Shown here: piece after piece, positions 45,732-55,435 of the stretch
Layout of the letters: every line of letters begins with the position of its first letter
Position numbering within the stretch: the stretch's first letter is position 1
NCBI GenBank assembly: GCA_049487715.1
Contig: CP150570.1
Location: 434,001 to 498,000 of the forward strand
Source of the DNA: Pycnococcus provasolii
Lineage: Eukaryota > Chlorophyta > Pseudoscourfieldiophyceae > Pseudoscourfieldiales
Reading direction: 5' to 3'
Length of the DNA: 64,000 bases
Made by a program: the position numbers and the translations under genes
Notes under the pieces: model-generated
What the model was told of the DNA's origin: nothing
Database searches by the model: none
The model's input: only the letters and a program-made list of their open reading frames with translations

Positions 45732-46719
45732 GGTAAAAGTTAGATGAAGAAAGTGAAGAATGAAGTTGGATGGGGGCGAGAAAGGGCACGGGGGGGGCAC
45801 ACGCGTTTGCCGCGCGTGATTCTCGAGAGCCGAGTGACCTGAGAGCCACTTGTTTCGATTTTCTGCGTGCAATCTTTTCGCCGGTTTGTGGCTCGCACAG
45901 GTTGGTAAAGTGCGTCTGATTTTATCTTTCTGGTGTGGTGGAATCCGACTGGACTTTTCGACTTTCGAGGGAATGATAGACTTGAGCGTGAAGTTTAGCA
46001 GGAAAGTCCGTCCTACACTCCACCTGACCACCACCAGTTGGAAGGAATGAGCCGATTAGCGTGGTGGTAAAAACAAACAAACGGTGCTCAGCGGCTGCCT
46101 CCCAAGAAACGTTTAGCTGCAAGAAACAGGGCATCATCGCGACATGCATTCGCGACATCCTTCCTCCTTCCTCCTTCCAATCATGTGCAATCACGTCCAA
46201 TTATTGTCCATTCATGCACTGCGTCTGCCGTTCAATCACACTCCATATGCCCATTCCTGCTCCGATCATCATCATTCACCAAGAGGCTGAAATAACAGGC
46301 AATGAAATACCTGCCAATTACGGCAATCATCGGGCAATAATCTTGACCAGGCTGCCAATGGAGGAACGCCGTTGAGCAGGTCAGAGGAGAATACCGAAGG
46401 CTTGGCTCACAGACGAGTTCGCTGTGGACGGTCAAATGCTAATCCATTGGTGGACGGTCAAACGCAAAAGGCCGCGTCGAGATGCCGCTCGGAAGGGACG
46501 AGTCTCTGGAGGAGTCTCTGCAGCCACTCCTTTAAGATATTCCAAACAAGCACAACAGCGCTGCAAGCCACAGAACTTCAAAGAAAGTTGTCCTTTTCTG
46601 CTTTTTATCCCTCGGATACTTTCTAGCAAGCGCGTCTCCACCGCGTCTCCCCCCCCACGTGCCCAGGCCCTTCGCTTCACATCCTCTTTCATTCTTCACT
46701 TCAACTCTACTTAACATCC
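45732..46719. promoter_or_regulatory. Bidirectional spacer of psbS-3/psbS-4
   Basis: 988 bases between divergent ATGs. I find no ORF with protein-like composition and no telo-box-like motif. Both 5' UTR ends carry CATTCTTCACTT-type sequence. It shares little with the copy 1/2 spacer apart from this UTR motif. Confidence 0.4.
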
Positions 46720-47523
46720 ATGATTGCCAACACGACCTTCCTCAGCTCCAAGACCTCCTCCGCCGTCCGTGGCGTCGCACCCCTGCGTGCCTCCGCCAAC
46801 GCCACGCGCACGAACATGATCTTCAAGGCCGCCACCAAGCCTAAGGCCAAGAAGGTCACCAAGTCGAACAACTCCGGAAACTGGACGCTCAAGCGTACCA
46901 TCGCGGAGAAGAAGCCCGCGGACATCGTGCAGAACTTCGGTGCTGGCGTGCAGTTCGGAGGCTTCACGAAGGCGAACGAGCTCTTCAGCGGACGTCTTGC
47001 TATGCTCGGCTTCGCCGCGCTCATCGTCGAGGACTTCCTCACGGGCAAGGGCGCCATCGCGCAGATCGACTCCGAGCTCGGCCTGCAGCTGTGGGAGACG
47101 GAGGACCTGCTCCTTCTTCAGATTGGCGTGATTGGAGCGCTCGCCGCGACGGGCTTCGCGTCGGGCGGCCAGCCGTTCCGCGACCTGTACCCGGAGGACG
47201 CGCAGAACCTGTACTCGCCGAAGGATGGCGAGAAGTTCTGGCGCCAGGTGTTCGGCCTCGCGGAGGAGGGTCCCGTGTTCGGCTTCAACACGAACAACGA
47301 GCTCCTGCTCGGCCGCTTCGCCATGACGGGCTTCGCCGTGACGACGCTCATCGAGGCTGTGTCTGGCCGCGGCCCGCTCGAGCAGCTCGGCTTCGAGCTC
47401 GGCGCGAGCAGCCTTCACTTCGAGGAGGACTTCTTCCTTGCGTCTGCGGCGTTCTTCGCGGTGAGTGCTGTGTTCCCCGCGGCGCTGTCGGGCCTGTCGA
47501 GCCTGTCTGGCTTCAAGAAGTAA
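46720..47523 (+). CDS. psbS: PsbS, copy 4
   Basis: 267 residues from the ATG at 46720. Transit peptide about 1-45 (FLSSKTSSAVRGVAPLRAS), then KADIV-type linker and two LHC half-domains (helix 1 at 87-99, helix 3 at 194-206) with Glu119 and Glu226 as putative lumenal pH sensors. Essentially a duplicate of copy 3 in inverted orientation, with the same 3' flank. Its dosage role is presumably photoprotection in high light. Confidence 0.92.
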   Translation: MIANTTFLSSKTSSAVRGVAPLRASANATRTNMIFKAATKPKAKKVTKSNNSGNWTLKRTIAEKKPADIVQNFGAGVQFGGFTKANELFSGRLAMLGFAALIVEDFLTGKGAIAQIDSELGLQLWETEDLLLLQIGVIGALAATGFASGGQPFRDLYPEDAQNLYSPKDGEKFWRQVFGLAEEGPVFGFNTNNELLLGRFAMTGFAVTTLIEAVSGRGPLEQLGFELGASSLHFEEDFFLASAAFFAVSAVFPAALSGLSSLSGFKK

Positions 47524-47636
47524 GCGCGCGCAATTGCCTCGCGTTGCATCGCTTCATTCTTTTTTCCTTTTTATCTTTAAGGTCTTCTTCTAAGGTGAAT
47601 TCACCACCCCATGTAACGAACACAAATCAAGTTGAG

Positions 47637-47995
47637 AAAAATGATTTCACTTCATCTACATACGTTACACGCACGTGAGATGGTATGTAATTACTCTGGT
47701 TCGCAACAACACACCGTGTCCCTGGTCGCGGACCGTCCGGGCTCACCACATCATACTGTATTTGTTGTCGAGTCACCGACCGAGTTCGGTTCGCGTGAGT
47801 CAGCGTACAAGCATCTCTCCTAGCCTTGCGGTACCATGTACGTCTCTTCTCCTCCTTAATAATAAATAAATGCAAACACTTCCCACTTCCATGTATGTAT
47901 TAGTTCCCCCAATCCAAACGTTGTCTTAAAAATACAAGATGATGACGGAGCCTTTATTACATGTAGTGTACCTCTAACGAAAGTAAGTTACAGCC
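47637..47995. other. Intergenic region, no features seen
   Basis: About 360 bases between convergent genes. AT-moderate, no ORF or repeat that I can support. Confidence 0.4.
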
Positions 47996-49405
47996 TTAGA
48001 GGAGGACCACGGTGTCGTCCGGCAGTATGATTCTCTCGTCGTCGCCGTCCTGGTACCGGACCAGGTGCTCGTTCGTCTCCGGGTCGTACGACTCGAGCGC
48101 GCCGAAGAACCAGCAGCGCTCCACGTCCCACCAGCACTTGACGCGCCGGCCCACGAGGTCCTCCCCGCTCGGCGTCGCGGGCGAGGCCTTCCGCGGGCGC
48201 CCCGGCTTCCGGGCGGGGGCGTCCGGGGTCGTCGGAGCAGCGCCCCCCTCCGCCGCCGGACCCGGCTCTTCCGCCCGCGGCGCCTCCGTGCCGCCCTCGG
48301 GCGGGTCGGCGGCGGCGGGTCCCGCCTCCTGGTCCTTCGGGAGGCGCGCGCGAAAGGCGCCCCCGCTCCCGCCGTCGCCTCTGCAGGTGGGCCGGAGCTG
48401 GTTTGGCGTGAAGCCCCCCGTGACGCCGACCCAGCCGCGGCACTTGTGCCTGTCTATGCGGCTGAGCCCTGCCAGCTTCGGGTCCTGGCACGCGCACGTG
48501 CCGGTGCACATGAAGCAGACCCAGTTCCCCTGGTGCTCCTCTATCCAGTCGTAAACCGTTTCGATGTCCTCCGCGCCTCTGATGTGAAATAGGCAGCGGC
48601 TGCAGAAGATGAGCGGGCACGTCGTGCACGCCATGGGGACGCTGAAGTTGCCCCGCCAGCTCGCGACGCACTGCGTGCAGACGTGGCAGCTCTTGCGCCT
48701 CGGCAGCGGGTTGCCCTGCTCGTCGTGCGCCGTCGGGAGCTTGTACTCCTGGAACTCCGAGGCCCAGACCCGCACCTTGGGCGCCCTCCCCGCCGCCTCA
48801 TCCGGCGCCTCCCCCGGGGCGAACCCGGAGTTCTCAGCCGGGAGCCTCGCGGCCCTCGCGCTGCGCCGCGCCGGCCCAGGCGCCGCCGCCCCCGCGGGTG
48901 CCTTCCGCTTCCTAGCCCCCCCGCCAGCGGGTGGACGCGCGCCGCCCCTGGACCCCCCTTGCTGCTGCATCGTCGCCGCGATGAACGCGAGGTTCAGCTC
49001 CGTCATGCGTTTGTGGTTCTCGGCGATGCGCTCAAGGCGCGCGCGCTCGTAGTCCGACAGGTGCGCCTCCGCCATCATCGCGCCCGCGAGCCCAATCGAG
49101 CCCCAGCGGATTTCGCCAGGGGGTTTAGATGAGGTTGTTGTTGTTGTTCTCTTTGATGATGAAAGAGGAACATTCACCGGAGTTTCGTCGAGATTCTTAT
49201 CGTGACGACGACCACTGCGAGGAGACACATCACGTGTTTTCTTCTCATTCTCAGGTGTCTCTGCTACTACTAAGAACGGCTGCTGATCTTGCTTCGACGA
49301 CGGCGTCTTTGGGAGATTCCCCGAAAGCGAAATGGACTTCTTCTCAGACTCAGAGCCAGACTTCAAGAACAAGTGACGACGAGATGAACGCGAAGGTTTC
49401 GTCAT
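47996..49405 (-). CDS. CDCA7-type zinc-finger protein with C-terminal Tudor-like domain
   Basis: 469 residues from the ATG at 49403-49405; the longer upstream frame looks like 5' UTR. Residues about 118-140 (YERARLERIAENHKRMTELNL) match the helical motif preceding the 4CXXC (R1) zinc finger in CDCA7-like proteins. The Cys-rich domain follows at about 235-345: CHVCTQC, CTTCPLIFCSRCL, WVCFMCTGTCAC, and a Thr-Gly-Gly turn. The C-terminal GRRVKCWWDVERCWFFGALESYD...YQDGDDERIIL resembles a Tudor/PDS5-like barrel. CDCA7 proteins partner HELLS/DDM1 remodellers in DNA methylation. The 3' two-thirds is very GC-rich, like the F-box-like gene at 16 kb. Confidence 0.8.
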   Translation of the reverse strand: MTKPSRSSRRHLFLKSGSESEKKSISLSGNLPKTPSSKQDQQPFLVVAETPENEKKTRDVSPRSGRRHDKNLDETPVNVPLSSSKRTTTTTSSKPPGEIRWGSIGLAGAMMAEAHLSDYERARLERIAENHKRMTELNLAFIAATMQQQGGSRGGARPPAGGGARKRKAPAGAAAPGPARRSARAARLPAENSGFAPGEAPDEAAGRAPKVRVWASEFQEYKLPTAHDEQGNPLPRRKSCHVCTQCVASWRGNFSVPMACTTCPLIFCSRCLFHIRGAEDIETVYDWIEEHQGNWVCFMCTGTCACQDPKLAGLSRIDRHKCRGWVGVTGGFTPNQLRPTCRGDGGSGGAFRARLPKDQEAGPAAADPPEGGTEAPRAEEPGPAAEGGAAPTTPDAPARKPGRPRKASPATPSGEDLVGRRVKCWWDVERCWFFGALESYDPETNEHLVRYQDGDDERIILPDDTVVLL

Positions 49406-49974
49406 GTCATAGACAGACGAAGAGACGACGACGATGACGATGACGATTGACGACGACGAGACAACAACAATCAGGCAGTGATTGATGAACGGAGCCGACT
49501 GATGAAGCGATCGATGACAAGCGATGATGAAAGGAGCCGGAGAAAAATATCTATCGGGAAGAGGGCGAAGCGAAATGGTCGGGCGAAATGGTCGGGGGAA
49601 ATGGTCGGGTCGTTCCGTGTTGTTCTGTAAAGGTAGTTCTAAGGAGACAATGCATTCGGGGTTACGGTAGGTCATCGGGGAAGCGGAAGGAAAGGGAAAA
49701 GGTTCCAACCCCTGATCTGATCCTGGACCCGCGGGGCGATCTTATCCGATATTTATTTTGCTCGTTTGTTTGAGGGGAGGGGCAGAGGGGGAGAGGGGGG
49801 GGGGGTGCACTTTTTACGGAGAGGGGGGGGGGGGGGGTGCACTTTTTGGGAGGGGGGGTCAGGTGGTGGGGTCCCTGTTCTTTTTGTCCCTCCCCGTCGG
49901 ACGTGAGTCGGCACACGGGAGCTCCCTGTTCCCCATACCACACCACACGACAACAGGCATTTCAGGGTACAAAC
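49406..49974. promoter_or_regulatory. Divergent spacer with GA-rich 5' UTR and poly-G tracts
   Basis: 569 bases between the CDCA7-type gene and chlB. Contains ATTCGGGGTTACGG (about 49655-49668), repeated GAAATGGTCGGG units (about 49571-49608) and two G8-G12 tracts (about 49794-49846), each followed by TGCACTTTTT. No ORF. Confidence 0.45.
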
Positions 49975-51988
49975 ATGTCAATGTCCGCCGCCTCCATGTT
50001 CTCGTCCTCGGTTCATAACCGCTCTCTTGGTGGCTCTTCTCATTCTAAGAAGATTCACTATGCGTCGGGTCGATCGTCTTGTCGTGCAAACTCGGTACGT
50101 TGGTGTTGGTTCATTTTGGTGTTTTTGGGTCGTTTTTATCATGCGTATTTGGCTACGCGGTAGGCTTGTGTTGCGTTCGCGATTCACGATTCCATTTCAA
50201 CCACGGGTGGTGGATAAGAAAGAAGCTAACTTAGCTCTACAAGAAAGGTGGGTGGGTGGGTGGAGGTGGGTGGAGGTCACACACTTTCGACACGCTTTTT
50301 CGCGACGGTGGTCGCAAATCTCCCACACACCCAACAAAAATAACATACAAGAAAGAAACAATAATACTCACAGTATGTATGCCACCAACCAAACCAAACG
50401 AAACGTCATCATGTAGGCTCGCGCCATGAAGCTCGCGTACTGGATGTACTCCGGACCGGCGCACATCGGAACGCTGCGCATCGCGTCGTCGTTCCAGAAC
50501 GTGCACGCCATCATGCACGCCCCGCTCGGTGACGACTACTTCAACGTGCTCCGATCCATGCTCGAGCGCGAGCGCGACTTCACGCCAGTCACAGCCTCCA
50601 TCGTCGACCGACACGTGCTCGCCGAAGGTTCCAAGTCCAAGGTGGTGGAGGGAATCACGCGAAAGGCTGCAGAAGACCTGCCTGACCTCATCCTGCTCAC
50701 GCCCACGTGCACGTCGTCCATCCTCCAGGAGGACCTCGAGAGCTTCGTCGAAAATGCAAGCCGCAACTCGGGAATGAGCGACGTCATCCTCGCGGACGTC
50801 AACCACTACCGCGTCAACGAGATGCAGGCGGCGGATCGCACACTCGAGCAGATCGTCAGATTCTACGTCGACAAGGCGACCAAGGAGGAGGGATACAAGC
50901 CCAAGAAAACGAAGCGGCCGTCCGCGAACATCATCGGACCAACGACGCTGGGATTCCACCACCACCACGACGCGCGAGAGCTGAAGCGTATGCTCGGGGA
51001 AATGGGAATCGACGTTAACATGGTCACGCCGGAGGGTGGACGGGTGACTGAACTCAAGCATCTCACCGACGCATGGTTCAACATCGTCCCCTACCGTGAG
51101 ACTGGATTGATGGCGGCGAAGTACCTCGAGCGACAGTTTGACATGCCGTTCACGGACACCGTGCCGATGGGAATCCTCGGGACGAATGACTGGATTACGA
51201 GCATACAGGCCATTGTCAACGAGCAGGCCAAGGCTCTGGCGCCCGAGGGCGAGGAGGTGCTCATCGTTGACTTCGACGATTACTCAAAACGCCAGACGCT
51301 TCACGTCAGCCAGGCTGCCTGGTTTTCGCGCAGTGTCGATTGCCAGAACCTCACCGGAAAGCGTGCGGTGGTGTTCGGCGATGCCACGCACGCGGCGATG
51401 ATGACTCGCATCCTGTCGCGCGAGATGTGCATCCGCGTCGTATGCGCGGGTACGTACGCGAGGCATGAGAGCGACTGGTTCCGTGAGCAGGTGCAGAACC
51501 ACTGCGACGAGATCCTCATCACCGACGACAATACGCAGGTTGCCGACATGATTGCTCGCCTCGAGCCTGCAGCCATCTTTGGAACGCAGATGGAGCGCCA
51601 CGTGGGCAAGCGCCTCGACACGCCGTGCGGCGTGATCAGCAGCCCTGTGCACATCCAGAACTTCCCGCTGGGCTTCCGCCCGTTCTTCGGGTACGAGGGT
51701 GCGAACCAGATCAGCGACCTCGTGTACAACAGCTTCGCTCTCGGCATGGAGGATCACCTGCTTGAGATTTTCGGTGGTCACGACACGAAGGAGGTGATCA
51801 CAAAGGAGCTGTCCTCGGCGGACGACCTCATTTGGCTGGATTCGGGGATCGAGGAGCTGGGCAACATCCCAGGTTTCGTTCGCGGCAAGGTGAAGCGCAA
51901 CGTGGAGAAGTTTGCACGTCACTTCAACATCCACGAGATTTCCGCGGAGGTGATGTGGAAGGCAAAGGAGAAGGCTGGAAAGTTTTAA
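49975..51988 (+). CDS. chlB: Nuclear-encoded ChlB, light-independent protochlorophyllide reductase subunit B
   Basis: Two exons, 49975-50094 and 50417-51988, give a 563-residue precursor. Exon 1 encodes 40 residues ([20 protein letters not shown], then basic and Ser-rich, no acids), a plastid transit peptide. The intron (50095-50416, 322 bases) is GTACGT...ATGTAG. Exon 2 starts [19 protein letters not shown], the conserved ChlB N-terminus. ChlB with ChlN forms the catalytic DPOR component that reduces protochlorophyllide in the dark. The Asp that ligates the 4Fe-4S cluster (Asp36 in family numbering) is present in [10 protein letters not shown], and [13 protein letters not shown] and [12 protein letters not shown] are intact. 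chlB is normally plastid-encoded in algae and plants, so this is a transferred gene. Partners ChlL and ChlN are not in the window. Confidence 0.95.
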
Positions 51989-52143
51989 GGTAAGTGCTTT
52001 GGATGACTGGAATAAAGCACGCGGTTGGGAGAAGGATATGATTTGAAATTTGGTAGCCAAAAAAAAAGCATTCATCATATAAAAAGCCAAAAAAAAAAAG
52101 GATGTCATTCACATACTATATTTGCATCCCTTATCTATGTACT

Positions 52144-52971
52144 CTACTTGCCCCCCGGCAGCGCGTAGCTGCGGAATGTCTCCTGCACCTTCTGGTACAT
52201 GGCGGGATTCCGTGCGTAGGCTCTCTCCGACGCGGTGATGAAGATGGCGAAGATGCGTGCTTCCTGAAGGCCGATAGAGACCAGGAGTCGTTGCGTGGAC
52301 GGGACATTAAAGTCGAGGAACTCGATGCCGGCGTGGCTGCTCGTGCTCGACTTGATGTCCTTGGCGTTCAGCACGAGGTCCTGCACGACGGTGTCGCTGT
52401 TCGTCAAGCTGCTGAGAGCCTTTTGCGGGTCCTTCAGGTTGAATCCCTGCGAGTCCATGCCTTCGTTGAGCAGTGAGATGACGAAGATCCTCTCTCCTGA
52501 CGGCCCAACAAATCGGCAGTCGATTCCCTTGGTTCCCTTGTCCACCTTTCCGACGGTATCTTCGGTGAACGTCGCGGGGTAGTCGAAGCTGTATCGTGCT
52601 TTGGCCTTGGTGGTTCCTCCGACGCCTCCATAGTTGACGGGGCTGGTCGCCGCTCCGTAGAACGTGTTGAACTTGATAGCCGACGCGTCCCCCGTTGCTG
52701 CTGCACCTCCTGCCCCCCCTGCCCCCGGCGCGGATCCGTACGCGGCGTACGCTTCATCCGCTTTTCCTAACAGCAGACCGGATGACGCGATCAAAGATGA
52801 CCCTAAAGAGAGCGTGTCTCGTCGAGAGAAGGACACCACAGCATGAGGATGAGATGAGGACGACTCATGGGATGATGATGAAGCGACACAGGACACGTGA
52901 CGACGACCACCATGACGACTGTGAACTTCAATACTAGAGAAGGACCGAGCCCTGGGAGTCGAGAGCATCAT
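52144..52971 (-). CDS. PsbP-domain thylakoid lumen protein
   Basis: 275 residues from the ATG at 52969-52971 (one GTG codon precedes it). A bipartite plastid signal is visible: a Ser/Arg/His-rich stroma-targeting part, then a twin-Arg motif SRRDTLSLGSSLIASSGLLL and cleavage-like AYA. The mature PsbP-like domain has YSFDYPATFTEDTVGKVDKGTKGIDCRFVGP, VQDLVLNAKDIKSST and the C-terminal FRSYALPGG. PsbP-domain proteins assist photosystem or NDH assembly; this is more like a PPD/PPL member than the oxygen-evolving PsbP itself. Convergent with chlB, about 155 bp apart. Confidence 0.85.
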   Translation of the reverse strand: MMLSTPRARSFSSIEVHSRHGGRRHVSCVASSSSHESSSSHPHAVVSFSRRDTLSLGSSLIASSGLLLGKADEAYAAYGSAPGAGGAGGAAATGDASAIKFNTFYGAATSPVNYGGVGGTTKAKARYSFDYPATFTEDTVGKVDKGTKGIDCRFVGPSGERIFVISLLNEGMDSQGFNLKDPQKALSSLTNSDTVVQDLVLNAKDIKSSTSSHAGIEFLDFNVPSTQRLLVSIGLQEARIFAIFITASERAYARNPAMYQKVQETFRSYALPGGK

Positions 52972-53242
52972 CACTCGTGAGATTCAGCGAACGGGACGGG
53001 AGATACGACGGATAGGACGAACCACCGAGTTCCCCCTCCCCTGGGCCTAGAGGAAGCCTTATCTGCAACCCCTCGTGAAATCTTTTCCTCCAGCATCTGA
53101 TTGGGGGTTCGCATTGGCTCATCCTGAATGATCATGATTCGGGGTTTCCAATATCGTCGTCCTTGATGTTGATCCTTTTCGAGGTTTGATTTTTCGGTTT
53201 CGTGTTTTGCATCCATCCGTTCCGGAGGCTCCGTGAATCCTA
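52972..53242. promoter_or_regulatory. Divergent spacer with GGGGTTCG / TTCGGGGTTTCC motifs
   Basis: 271 bases between the PsbP-like and TPR genes. GGGGGTTCGC (about 53103) and GATTCGGGGTTTCC (about 53136) fit the recurrent spacer motif. Confidence 0.5.
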
Positions 53243-53400
53243 ATGGCGGCGTTCATGTCCAAGGCACAGGTCCATGCACGTTGTAGTGTCTGGGGTCGGG
53301 ATACCAGACGACTTCCTATAAGAATTGGATATAGGACTTCAAGTACTCTTAACACTTTAAAGCTAAAGAGAAGAAGTACGTATCAAGACTTGTGTGTTCG

Positions 53401-53443
<43 letters not shown>

Positions 53444-55435
53444 AAATCAAAACACAAGCACAAGCAGGCTTTGGACTGGTTGAAACTTGGACTCTACGAA
53501 AAAGCTTCGACGATTCTCGACGTTGCCCTAGACGACGACCCAAACAACGCCAGGCTCATGTGCACGCGCGCGAGAGTGCACCACCGCATGCGACAAATAT
53601 CTCAAGCGCGACAGCTCTACGAGCAAGCCGCTTCTTTGGACGCATCGTCAGTCGTGCCACTGCACGCATGGGCGTGCATGGAGTCAGACCTCGGAAACGC
53701 CAAAGACGCTCTCGCTCTCTTCGAACGCGCGCTACTTGTAGACAGCGCGCACGCACCGAGCCACCAGGCAATGGGACGCGTGTACGCCTTTGTCGTCGAG
53801 CCGTCGCAACCGCCGGAAGCTGTCGCGTGCTTCGCGCTCGCGCTCAAGCATAACCCGAAGCACGCACCCACCTTACACGCGTGGGCGCAGATGCTCGAGA
53901 GAAGGGCGGAGTCGCACGCAAAGGACAGCAAGCAGATGTGGGATGCCGCGCGACGCATGTACAGTCGCGCCATCGAAGTGGGCGGAGACAAGCCGCACGC
54001 GCCGTCCGTGCACGCACTCGGGCGACTGCTCGAAAGGAGAGGAAAGCATGCCAAGGCGATGGCCATGTACGAGAATCGACTCGCGCTGTCTCAGTCGGAA
54101 CGCTCCGATGCGCCGCTGCTTGCGACGTATGCGCAGCGCCTGCTCGTGCCTCGATCGTCGCAAAGTGCGTCGTCGTCACGGTCGATCGCGGGACTTGACG
54201 TGCTGAAGCGCGCTGCGCTTCGCGACCCGACGCGCGCAGTCATCTGGCTCACGTGGAGCCGACACGAGGATAGGTGCGGACGTCCTCGCGCGGCGGTGGC
54301 GCTGCTTCGTCGCGGCGCGTCGTGCGAATCGAGCCCCGGGCGCGTCAGCCACGCGCTCGCCGCCGCGCTGCTGCGCCTTGGCACGCTCGAGGCGACTGAT
54401 GAGGCACGCGAGCTGCTCGAGCGCCTGGCATCGTCGGGAAATGACGCAGCTCGTGCGCATGCGTGCCACACGCTTGGCCGCCTTGCGTGGGACGAGGGCA
54501 TGCTGGATGCCGCACGTGCGCACTTTCGCAGCGGCGCGATGTCATCAAACCAGCCGGTGCAGGTGCGCGCACTCGCGTCGGATGCGTCGTGGCGCGTCGC
54601 CAACGTCATCTCCGTGGCGAACGATCTGTCCGCCTCTGCCGACGCCTCATCGTCGTCGTCGTCGTCATCGTCGTCGTCCCTCTACCCGCCTCAACCACCT
54701 GGCATTGCCGCGCGCATTCTCTGCCTGCATGACCTCGGCGACCTCGAGCGATTCGTGGGATCGCTTCGCGAGGCGGATGCTGCATACATGCTCGGCGACG
54801 CGCTCGCAACGTGGGGTGGCGCGATGCCTCCATCCAGCGCAGAGGCTTGGCTCAATATGGCGGCGACGTCGACGGACATCGGCGGCAGTGTTGCTCGACC
54901 TCCGCCACCGTCGAATCGCGTGAGCAATGCCGCCTCTAGGGTGCTTCGTTCGTGGGCCCTTCTGGGAAGGCGCGAGAGCGCGTCGCCCGCGAAGGTGCGC
55001 ATTCGCTTTCGCCGCGCAGCTCTGCTGGATCCCGGCGACGCCAATGGTCATTTGGCTTGGGCGCTGTACGAGCGTTCGACGGGTCGACGGGCGGCGGCGC
55101 GTGCGTGCTTTCGTCGTGGGGCTCACGCGTCGTCCTTCGAGGAGAAGGATGTGGAGTTGCACGCTCGCGTTCTGCAGGCGTGGGCGTCGACGGAGCGTCG
55201 TGCGGGTGCTGTGGAGGATGCGCGTCGTCTTTACAACGAGGCTATCAAAGTGCTTCCATCGGCGTTGTGCGGTGCTCTGTATGTTGAGCTGGCGCAGCTG
55301 GAGATGGAGAGCAGCTTCGAAGACGGCGTCGAGAAGGCGCGTGAGGTTTTGCGTGCGGGTGTGAGGAGTATGAAGGCTGGCGGTGCTGCAGAGGACGAGG
55401 TGAGCCAAGTTCTCAGGTTTTTAAGGGGACTTTGA
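53243..55435 (+). CDS. TPR/HAT-repeat protein, possibly an organellar RNA factor
   Basis: 730 residues from the ATG at 53243. The N-terminus is basic and hydroxylated (VHARCSVWGRDTRRLPIRIGYRTSSTL), consistent with an organellar presequence, then a poly-Ser run. From about residue 70 helical repeats with W-A-x-[ML]-E spacing follow: SVVPLHAWACMESDLGNAKDALALFERAL, HAPTLHAWAQMLERR, DPTRAVIWLTWSRHEDRCGR and NGHLAWALYERSTGRRAAARACFRRG. This pattern resembles HAT/RNA-TPR proteins such as Mbb1/HCF107, which stabilise plastid transcripts. The repeats are clear, but the specific assignment is inference. Confidence 0.75.

Larger units (their letters stand above)
44818..47636. repeat. Inverted duplication carrying the psbS-3/psbS-4 pair
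   Basis: Left arm about 44818-45731 and right arm about 46720-47636 are near-identical inverted copies covering coding sequence and about 110 bases of 3' flank (including GGTGAATTCACCACCCCATG). The centre, about 990 bases, is not duplicated. Confidence 0.9.

Noticed and set aside
53401-53445. CRISPR-like short repeats (TCG)n and similar triplet runs at 5131, 54653 and 59470
   Set aside because: Simple triplet microsatellites encoding Ser, Ala, Gly or Asn runs; no spacers.
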